Assembly: GCA_003542935.1 (NCBI GenBank)
Contig: DPJQ01000279.1
Coordinates: 12,357 to 22,896 of the forward strand
DNA length: 10,540 nucleotides
DNA from: Lachnospiraceae bacterium
Lineage (GTDB): Bacteria; Bacillota; Clostridia; Lachnospirales; Lachnospiraceae
Direction of reading: 5' to 3'
The notes under the pieces were generated by a model. The model did no database searches. It was not told where the DNA came from and saw nothing but the letters and a program-made list of their open reading frames with translations. The stretch's first letter is position 1. Each line of letters starts with the position of its first letter. A program made the position numbers and the translations under genes. Positions 5,432 through 10,540 of the stretch are shown one piece after another.

Positions 5432-8107
5432 ATGTTAAAAGTGAGTGATATCCGTATCAATCATCTGCGTGAGCCAAAGGGCGTGAGAGGGCCGTTCACC
5501 GTCGGCTGGAAGATGCTTTCTGACCGTACGAATGTGGTGCAGACAGCCCGCGAGATCATCATTGTCCGGGACGGCGGGGCAGAGGAACTCTATCACGAGA
5601 AAAAGGAGAGCGGCGAATCGGCCAATATCACCGTCGGGGAATTGCCCCTGCGGTCTCTGGAAACCTGTACCGTCCGTGTGCGTGTCTGGGACAACCACGG
5701 GGAGGCCAGCGAATGGGCTTCCACCGGTTTTCTCTCCGCCCTGCAATCGGATGAGGAGTGGAAGGGTGCTTTTATCACGGCGGAGAAACCGGAGGACAGG
5801 GAGAAAGCCCCGGGAACGATGCTGCGCAAAGAGTTTATCATAGAAAAGGAAATAAGGGAAGCGTATCTGGTGTCTACGGCCCGGGGGATGTACCAGGCTT
5901 TTATAAACGGAAAACGGGTCGGACAGGATGAGCTGGCTCCGGGCTGGACCAGCTATCACACCCATCTGCTCTATCAGACCTATGATATCACGGATGCTCT
6001 GAAAGCGGGGGAGAATGCCATCGGCGTCCTGCTGGGAGCCGGCTGGTACAAGGGGGATATCACCTGGTTCCGCCGGCATAATTATTACGGCAGCCATGCC
6101 GCTTTTTCGGGCCAGCTGGTGATCCGGTATACGGACGGCAGCGAGGAGGTTCTTGCGTCGGATCCGTCGTGGCAGGGATGTAAATCGCCGATCCTCCATG
6201 CGGATATTTACGACGGGGAGATTTATGACGCCAGGCTGGAGCAGGATGGTTGGAGCGAGTCCGGTTTTTCGGGCTCCGGCTGGGAGCCGGTGCGCGTCAT
6301 GGAGCAGCAGGCGGTGACACCGATGCCCCAGCAGGGATGTACGGTGCGAGTGAAGGAAACCTTTGCGGCCGGGGAGATCTTCCGGACGCCCCAGGGGGAT
6401 ACCGTTATTGACTTCGGCCAGAATATCAGCGGCTGGGTGCGCTTTAACGTGGAGGGCAGAAGTGGCGACGAGGCGGAACTGGTCTTTTTCGAGACGCTGG
6501 ATGCCGCGGGCAATGTGTATACGGAGAATCTGCGCACGGCCAAACAGACGGTCCGTTACATCTGCAAAGGAGAGGGCAGGGAGACCTGCTGTCCCCATTT
6601 TACGTTCCAGGGCTTCCGCTATGTGTGGGTAAAGCAATTTCCGGGAGAAGTGCGGGCAGAGGATTTTACCGCCATGGTTTTGTGTTCCGATATGAGGGCC
6701 AGGGGGAGTTTTAGCTGCTCGAATCCCCTTTTAAATCAGCTTCAGAGCAATATTCAGTGGGGGATGAAGGGGAATTTCGTGGATGTGCCCACGGACTGCC
6801 CCCAGAGGGATGAGCGGCTGGGCTGGACCGGCGATGCCCAGATTTTCAGCTACACGGCAAATTTCCTCATGGAGACGGATGAGTTTTACCGGAAATGGCT
6901 CATGGATCTGGCGGCGGATCAATGGGATAACGGGGGCGTGTCCAATGTGATACCGGATGCCCTTGTGGATCATGCGGTGGATTACGGTGACGGGGAGAGC
7001 GCCGCCGACCAGTACGGGGCCGCCGGCTGGGGGGATTCGGCGGTGATCGTCCCCTGGGCCTTATATCTGGAAAACGGCGATCCGTCTATTATTCTGCAGC
7101 AGTATGACAGTATGAAGGCATGGCTGGACTATCTGGCGGCCAGTGAGAAGGACGGCTATATCCGCACTGCCTGCCAGTTTGGCGACTGGCTGGCCCTGGA
7201 TGCGGCGGAGGGCAGCTATCACGGAGCCACCCCGGAGGCGTTCACGGCTTCGGCTTACTATGCCCATGTCTGCGGGCTGTTTGCGAAAATGGCAGAGGCC
7301 GTGGGCCGTGCGGTGGATGCCGCCACGTACCGGAAACGCCGGGAGAAGGAGGTTGCGCTTTTCCGGAGCCATTACTGTCTGCCGGACGGGAGGCTGAACG
7401 TGCATACGCAGACCGCCTATGTGCTGGCCCTTCATTTTGACCTGCTGCCGAAAGAGGCAAGACCGGCGGCGGCCGGGGAGCTGAAAAAAATGCTGCGGGA
7501 AAACGGCGGCCATCTGACTACCGGTTTCATGGGCACGCCCTATATTATGCACGCACTGAGCCAGAACGGATGTGTGGAGGAAGCCTACGACCTGCTTCTC
7601 AAGGAGGATTTCCCCTCCTGGCTCTATCAGGTGAAACAGGGCGCCACCACAGTGTGGGAGCATTGGGACGGCTTAAAGCCCGACGGCACTATGTGGAGTG
7701 CGGATATGAACTCCTTCAACCACTATGCCTACGGTGCGGTGGGACAGTGGCTCTATGAGCGCTGCGTAGGACTTTGCGTGGATCCGGACAGGCCGGGATA
7801 CAGGCATTTCACGGTTCGCCCCTGCATCGGCGGCGGGCTGAGCTTTGCCGAATGTGCCCACGAGAGTGCTTACGGGGAAATCCGGGTTCGTTGGGAGAGA
7901 AGAGAGGACGGCACGGTTGTCCTGTCCGTACAGGTGCCGCCCAATACCACGGCCGGCCTGGAACTGGAGAAGGCCGGGGAGATCCTGGAAAACGGCGGGC
8001 TCGATTTTGCCCGGGATGCAAAAGCCGGGGCGCAGAATTCGCAGGAGGAAGGCAGTGTGTACCGCGCCGAGATTGGATCAGGGAAGTGGCGTGTAGTGTA
8101 TCAGTAA
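5432..8107 (+). CDS. Alpha-L-rhamnosidase, glycoside hydrolase family 78
   Basis: An 891-aa inverting glycosidase that releases terminal alpha-L-rhamnose from oligosaccharides or plant glycosides. Domain order is as in full-length GH78: an N-terminal Ig-like domain (about 10-105), the rhamnosidase N domain (about 125-300, with FINGKRVGQDELAPGWTSY), a beta domain with IDFGQNISGWVRF (FGQN at 328-331), the six-hairpin catalytic domain (about 420-775) and a C-terminal beta domain. The catalytic motif PTDCPQRDERLGWTGD (D455 to D468) includes the likely general acid E461; GATTVWEHWDG carries the likely general base E743, and SFNHYAYG has the conserved His764. No signal peptide is seen, so the substrate must enter the cell first. 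ATG 5432 has GGGGAGG at 5414-5420, 11 bases upstream, a rather long spacing. No hairpin terminator is evident after the stop. The gene is paralogous to the preceding GH78-like gene but is intact in all catalytic motifs. Confidence 0.95.
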   Translation: MLKVSDIRINHLREPKGVRGPFTVGWKMLSDRTNVVQTAREIIIVRDGGAEELYHEKKESGESANITVGELPLRSLETCTVRVRVWDNHGEASEWASTGFLSALQSDEEWKGAFITAEKPEDREKAPGTMLRKEFIIEKEIREAYLVSTARGMYQAFINGKRVGQDELAPGWTSYHTHLLYQTYDITDALKAGENAIGVLLGAGWYKGDITWFRRHNYYGSHAAFSGQLVIRYTDGSEEVLASDPSWQGCKSPILHADIYDGEIYDARLEQDGWSESGFSGSGWEPVRVMEQQAVTPMPQQGCTVRVKETFAAGEIFRTPQGDTVIDFGQNISGWVRFNVEGRSGDEAELVFFETLDAAGNVYTENLRTAKQTVRYICKGEGRETCCPHFTFQGFRYVWVKQFPGEVRAEDFTAMVLCSDMRARGSFSCSNPLLNQLQSNIQWGMKGNFVDVPTDCPQRDERLGWTGDAQIFSYTANFLMETDEFYRKWLMDLAADQWDNGGVSNVIPDALVDHAVDYGDGESAADQYGAAGWGDSAVIVPWALYLENGDPSIILQQYDSMKAWLDYLAASEKDGYIRTACQFGDWLALDAAEGSYHGATPEAFTASAYYAHVCGLFAKMAEAVGRAVDAATYRKRREKEVALFRSHYCLPDGRLNVHTQTAYVLALHFDLLPKEARPAAAGELKKMLRENGGHLTTGFMGTPYIMHALSQNGCVEEAYDLLLKEDFPSWLYQVKQGATTVWEHWDGLKPDGTMWSADMNSFNHYAYGAVGQWLYERCVGLCVDPDRPGYRHFTVRPCIGGGLSFAECAHESAYGEIRVRWERREDGTVVLSVQVPPNTTAGLELEKAGEILENGGLDFARDAKAGAQNSQEEGSVYRAEIGSGKWRVVYQ

Positions 8108-8110
8108 AAG

Positions 8111-8141
8111 TGCCTTTACAGTTATAAATAATTGCCTTTAC
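8111..8141 (+). repeat. Direct repeat TGCCTTTAC at 22-bp period over the toxin-antitoxin promoter
   Basis: TGCCTTTAC occurs at 8111-8119 and again at 8133-8141. The starts are 22 bp apart, about two helical turns, so both copies face the same side of the DNA. The second copy overlaps the predicted -35 (8132-8137). Ribbon-helix-helix antitoxins commonly bind repeated short sites at their own promoter, so this is a candidate autoregulatory operator. Confidence 0.4.
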
Positions 8142-8160
8142 GAGATTTATGGTATATACT
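8132..8160 (+). promoter_or_regulatory. Predicted SigA-type promoter of the toxin-antitoxin operon
   Basis: TTGCCT (8132-8137) and TATACT (8155-8160) are separated by exactly 17 bases. TATACT differs from the consensus -10 at one position and TTGCCT keeps the key TTG. Initiation near 8167 would leave a leader of about 20 bases with AGGAGG at 8174-8179 ahead of the antitoxin start. It lies 24 bases after the rhamnosidase stop. Confidence 0.7.
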
Positions 8161-8174
8161 ATAAAGCAAGTATA
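8155..8174. promoter_or_regulatory. Inverted repeat over the toxin-antitoxin -10 and start site (candidate operator)
   Basis: TATACT (8155-8160) and AGTATA (8169-8174) are reverse complements with an 8-base spacer. The left arm is the predicted -10 and the right arm touches the ribosome binding site. A repressor bound here would block transcription. The arms are short and A/T-rich, so chance is possible. Confidence 0.35.
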
Positions 8175-8187
8175 GGAGGTTCGTAGA

Positions 8188-8457
8188 ATGGCAACGAAAG
8201 CTATGAATATTAAGATGGACGAGGCAAAACTGCTCGATATCAAGAAAGTGGCGTCTGTGTTTCATATGTCTATTACGGATGTTATCATGGATGCATTGGA
8301 CGAATATCTGCACAAGATGAAAAGAGATCCTTTTTATCGCCTGACTGCCAATGTAGAAGAAGCGTCTGCAGATGAATCCGCAGAAATCCTTGAAGAGATA
8401 AGCGCACTTACAGATGATGATCTGAAAATTTCTTCTAAGAAAACTTTTCATGTCTGA
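8188..8457 (+). CDS. Type II antitoxin, ribbon-helix-helix (CopG-like) family
   Basis: An 89-aa acidic protein. The N-terminal half looks like a ribbon-helix-helix DNA-binding fold: a strand AMNIKMDE at residues 5-12, a helix to about 26, then the turn and second helix SITDVIMDALDEYLHKM from 28 to 44. The C-terminal half (about 55-80) is rich in Glu and Asp and would be the flexible tail that wraps and neutralises the toxin. In this class the antitoxin dimer represses its own promoter, alone or with toxin bound. The start at 8188 is supported by AGGAGG at 8174-8179, eight bases upstream. It has its own promoter with candidate operator repeats and is followed 36 bases later by the toxin gene. 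Family-level confidence is good; the exact subfamily (RelB, CopG or other) cannot be settled by eye. Confidence 0.75.
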   Translation: MATKAMNIKMDEAKLLDIKKVASVFHMSITDVIMDALDEYLHKMKRDPFYRLTANVEEASADESAEILEEISALTDDDLKISSKKTFHV

Positions 8458-8493
8458 ATATTGTAGTGTATCTGGCTGGCAGAAAGGGATAGA

Positions 8494-8802
8494 ATGGGCG
8501 GAATTGCAGATAAAGAGTTAGTTTATGAGATTTATTACACTAAAATAGCGGATAAATTATTTGCGGGTCATGAGGATGTCAGGAAGCGATATGAAGACGC
8601 GGTAAAGGAACTTTTGACTGGCTCCCATCCCGAAAAGGTGGATGTCAAGCGGATCAAAGGTAAGAAAAATGAATATTTCAGGATACGTCTTGGCGGATGG
8701 CGTGTGGTGTATGCTGTCATTAACGGAAAAATAGTGGTCATCACTACGCTTCTTGCCGGTTCCCGCGGGGATGTATATAAGAAGATGGCCGGAGTAAAAT
8801 AA
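8494..8802 (+). CDS. Type II toxin, RelE/ParE superfamily
   Basis: A 102-aa basic protein with the RelE/ParE toxin layout. A first strand (YEIYYTKIADKLF, residues 11-23) leads into two helices, then an antiparallel sheet whose core YFRIRLGGWRVVY at 61-73 matches the family's hallmark 'Y-R-I-R-x-G-x-x-R-V-V-Y' strand pair. A last strand KIVVITTLLAG precedes the basic tail RGDVYKKM. RelE members cut mRNA on the ribosome and ParE members poison DNA gyrase; which applies cannot be told here. The start at 8494 follows AAAGGGA at 8483-8489. The 36-base gap from the antitoxin is wider than the usual overlap in such operons, so translation of the toxin may be less tightly coupled. The order antitoxin then toxin is standard. 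A strong terminator at 8885-8925 ends the operon. Confidence 0.85.
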   Translation: MGGIADKELVYEIYYTKIADKLFAGHEDVRKRYEDAVKELLTGSHPEKVDVKRIKGKKNEYFRIRLGGWRVVYAVINGKIVVITTLLAGSRGDVYKKMAGVK

Positions 8803-8884
8803 AAAATCGGTACCAGGGAGGCTTTTTATTCTGGCCGGTCAAAAAGTTATCCTGATCCGATGATTTTTTGGAAATCTGGCAGAA

Positions 8885-8925
8885 AGAATAGCAGTTCAGC
8901 GTTGGCCGGGCTGCTATTCTTTTTT
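8885..8925 (+). terminator. Intrinsic terminator of the toxin-antitoxin operon
   Basis: AGAATAGCAG (8885-8894) and CTGCTATTCT (8911-8920) form a perfect 10-bp stem with a 16-base loop, and T residues run from 8920 to 8925. It lies 82 bases after the toxin stop and 22 bases before the lepA -35, so lepA is transcribed separately. Confidence 0.88.
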
Positions 8926-8947
8926 ATGATGCACGGCACATTTTTAC

Positions 8948-8977
8948 TTGACGCATTCCCTGTCGGGAAGCTATATT
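8948..8977 (+). promoter_or_regulatory. Predicted SigA-type promoter of lepA
   Basis: TTGACG (8948-8953) and TATATT (8972-8977) are separated by 18 bases. Both hexamers match the consensus at five of six positions. It lies just after the upstream terminator. Initiation near 8984 would give an untranslated leader of about 77 bases before the lepA start. Confidence 0.7.
8953..8971. repeat. Inverted repeat in the lepA promoter spacer
   Basis: TTCCC (8956-8960) and GGGAA (8965-8969) are complementary around a TGTC centre. GC at 8953-8954 and GC at 8970-8971 extend the pairing across one unpaired A. The element fills the space between -35 and -10 and could be a protein site. It is short enough to be chance. 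Confidence 0.25.
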
Positions 8978-9007
8978 ATTGAGATGTAAAGAATGCTTCT
9001 CAATAAT
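8975..9007. promoter_or_regulatory. Perfect 10-bp-arm inverted repeat over the lepA -10/start region
   Basis: ATTATTGAGA (8975-8984) and TCTCAATAAT (8998-9007) are exact reverse complements with a 13-base spacer. The left arm overlaps the 3' half of the predicted -10 and reaches the expected start site. If that promoter is right, most of the left arm is not transcribed, which favours a DNA operator over an RNA hairpin. It does not match the HrcA CIRCE, LexA or PerR consensus sites that I know. Confidence 0.5.
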
Positions 9008-9060
9008 TCAGGAAAGAATCGGTATTGCGTTAATTTTGTTACACAGGAGGTCATGACCCA

Positions 9061-10540
9061 ATGGCGGACATTAAGCAGGAGAATATTCGGAATTTTTGTA
9101 TCATTGCCCATATCGACCATGGGAAATCCACCCTGGCCGACAGGATCATAGAGAGGACGGGACTGCTCACGGAGAGGGAGATGCAGTCTCAGGTGCTGGA
9201 CAATATGGATCTGGAGCGGGAGCGGGGCATCACTATCAAGGCTCAGACAGTGCGGATCATCTACAAGGCCAGGGACGGTGAGGAATATATTTTCAATCTC
9301 ATCGACACCCCCGGACACGTGGATTTTAACTATGAAGTATCCCGCAGCCTGGCGGCCTGCGACGGGGCGGTGCTGGTGGTGGACGCGGCCCAGGGCATTG
9401 AGGCCCAGACTTTGGGAAATGTCTATCTGGCCCTGGATCATGATTTGGATGTGTTCCCGGTGATCAATAAGATCGACCTGCCCAGCGCCGAGCCGGACCG
9501 GGTGGTGGAGGAGATCGAGGATGTGATCGGTATCGAAGCCCAGGACGCTCCCCGTATTTCCGCAAAGCAGGGGCTGAATATCGACGAGGTGCTGGAGCAG
9601 ATCGTGGAGAAGATCCCGGCTCCGAAAGGTGATCCCTCGGCTCCCTTGAAGGCGTTGATCTTTGATTCCCTCTATGACTCCTACAAGGGCGTGATTATTT
9701 TCTGCCGTATCATGGACGGTGCGGTGAAAAAGGGCACGCCCCTGCTCATGATGGCCACCGGGGCGAAGGCCGATGTGGTGGAGGTGGGATATTTCGGCGC
9801 GGGGCAGTTCATTCCCTGTGAGGAGCTGACTGCCGGGATGGTGGGCTACATCACCGGAAGCATCAAGAACGTGGGCGATACCCGGGTGGGCGATACGGTG
9901 ACGAACCGGGAGAATCCCTGCGACACGCCTCTGCCGGGCTACAAGAAGGTCAACCCCATGGTGTACTGCGGCATGTACCCTGCGGACAGCGCCCGGTATC
10001 CCGACCTTCGTGATGCCCTGGAGAAACTGCAGCTGAACGATGCTTCCCTTTTCTTTGAGCCGGAGACATCCCTGGCCCTGGGCTTTGGTTTCCGCTGCGG
10101 TTTCCTGGGGCTGCTTCACATGGAGATCATCCAGGAACGGCTGGAGCGGGAGTACAACCTGGATCTGGTCACCACGGCCCCCGGTGTTATCTACCGGGTA
10201 CACAAGACCAACGGCGATATCGTGGAGCTGACCAATCCCTCCAATCTGCCCGATCCCACGGAGATTGATTTCATGGAGGAGCCCATGGTCAAGGCGGAGA
10301 TCATGGTGACTACGGAGTATATCGGGCCGATCATGGACCTGTGCCAGGAGCGGCGGGGCGAATACCAGGGGATGGAGTATATCGAGACCACCAGGGCGCT
10401 TTTGACCTACCATCTGCCCCTGAACGAGATTATCTATGATTTCTTCGACGCGCTGAAATCCCGTTCCCGGGGCTATGCCTCTTTTGATTATGAGATCCTG
10501 GGCTACCAGACCAGTCAGCTGGTGAAGCTGGATATCCTGA
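9061..10540 (+). CDS. lepA: Elongation factor 4 (LepA), translational GTPase (3' end outside the window)
   Basis: The first 493 codons of a protein normally about 600 aa long; it runs off the window without a stop. LepA/EF4 is a ribosome-bound GTPase that acts on elongating or initiating ribosomes, with reported back-translocation activity and effects under ionic stress. GTPase motifs are all present: AHIDHGKST at 16-24 (G1), RGIT at 55-58 (G2), DTPGH at 82-86 (G3), NKID at 136-139 (G4) and SAK at 167-169 (G5). LepA-specific stretches include GMYPADSARYPDLRDAL, GFGFRCGFLGLLHMEI and QERRGEY, which separate it from EF-G, TypA and other paralogues. ATG 9061 has AGGAGG at 9045-9050, ten bases upstream; ATG 9053 is closer but in the wrong frame. 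It has its own promoter and sits behind a terminator. Its usual partners in Clostridia (hemW, hrcA and heat-shock genes) would lie downstream of the window. Confidence 0.98.
   Translation, partial: MADIKQENIRNFCIIAHIDHGKSTLADRIIERTGLLTEREMQSQVLDNMDLERERGITIKAQTVRIIYKARDGEEYIFNLIDTPGHVDFNYEVSRSLAACDGAVLVVDAAQGIEAQTLGNVYLALDHDLDVFPVINKIDLPSAEPDRVVEEIEDVIGIEAQDAPRISAKQGLNIDEVLEQIVEKIPAPKGDPSAPLKALIFDSLYDSYKGVIIFCRIMDGAVKKGTPLLMMATGAKADVVEVGYFGAGQFIPCEELTAGMVGYITGSIKNVGDTRVGDTVTNRENPCDTPLPGYKKVNPMVYCGMYPADSARYPDLRDALEKLQLNDASLFFEPETSLALGFGFRCGFLGLLHMEIIQERLEREYNLDLVTTAPGVIYRVHKTNGDIVELTNPSNLPDPTEIDFMEEPMVKAEIMVTTEYIGPIMDLCQERRGEYQGMEYIETTRALLTYHLPLNEIIYDFFDALKSRSRGYASFDYEILGYQTSQLVKLDIL

Noticed and set aside
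5435..6637. 400-codon minus-strand frame opposite the rhamnosidase gene
   Set aside because: It lies wholly inside a clear GH78 gene with intact catalytic motifs, and its translation resembles nothing. It is a codon-bias shadow, as are the minus-strand frames at 3238-4077 and 4111-5205.
8801..8869. AAAAAATC (8801-8808) and GATTTTTT (8862-8869) as a long-range stem after the toxin gene
   Set aside because: The arms are A/T-only apart from one pair and lie 53 bases apart. The strong hairpin at 8885-8925 is the better terminator.
9053..9055. ATG close to the AGGAGG before lepA
   Set aside because: It is out of frame with lepA by two bases and its frame carries no lepA sequence. ATG 9061 begins the expected protein.
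8971..10413. 480-codon open frame on the minus strand opposite lepA
   Set aside because: It is the mirror of a GC-rich, strongly conserved lepA frame. The product is low-complexity His/Arg/Gln-rich, has no recognisable domain and no clear ribosome site.
1..10540. CRISPR arrays, tRNA or rRNA genes, insertion sequences, phage or integrase genes
   Set aside because: I saw no regularly spaced repeats, no cloverleaf with a conserved T-loop, and no transposase or integrase motifs on either strand.

Overview
The window reads as chromosome of a moderately GC-rich Firmicute, most likely a gut-type Clostridia (Lachnospiraceae-like). This rests on strong AGGAGG-type ribosome binding sites, A/T-rich SigA-like promoters, the sequence style of the ribosomal protein S9 tail and LepA, and two alpha-L-rhamnosidase-family genes typical of plant-glycan users. 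The placement is inference; no 16S or other taxonomic marker is complete here.

Layout, all genes on the + strand: (1) 1-115, the last 18 codons of rpsI and a textbook intrinsic terminator. (2) 235-1353, an Ldh-family 2-oxoacid/2-hydroxyacid oxidoreductase. (3) 1430-3251, two overlapping genes for nucleotidyltransferases of the DNA polymerase beta superfamily, both resembling the YcgL/RlaP group (COG3541), which is linked elsewhere to RNA repair. (4) 3355-8107, two glycoside hydrolase family 78 proteins: a short divergent one (632 aa) with an altered acid-residue motif, then a full-length canonical alpha-L-rhamnosidase (891 aa). Neither has a signal peptide. (5) 8188-8802, a type II toxin-antitoxin pair (ribbon-helix-helix antitoxin, RelE/ParE-fold toxin) with its own promoter, candidate operator repeats and a downstream terminator at 8885-8925. 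(6) 8948-10540, the lepA (EF4) promoter and the first 493 codons of lepA, which runs off the window.

Functionally the window is a block of accessory genes (dehydrogenase, nucleotidyltransferase pair, rhamnosidases, toxin-antitoxin) between two housekeeping loci, rpsI and lepA. The rhamnosidases would trim rhamnose from imported glycosides in the cytoplasm; no transporter, regulator or rhamnose catabolic gene accompanies them. The nucleotidyltransferase pair has no RNA ligase beside it, and its role is unknown.

The most interesting non-coding signals are a 29-bp imperfect palindrome with a second, overlapping inverted repeat before the first rhamnosidase gene, a 9-bp direct repeat at 22-bp period across the toxin-antitoxin promoter, and a perfect 10-bp-arm inverted repeat over the predicted lepA -10/start region. 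I found no CRISPR array, tRNA, insertion sequence or phage gene. I see no complete undescribed system that I could defend as such; the nucleotidyltransferase pair and the divergent GH78 protein are the best candidates for new biology.
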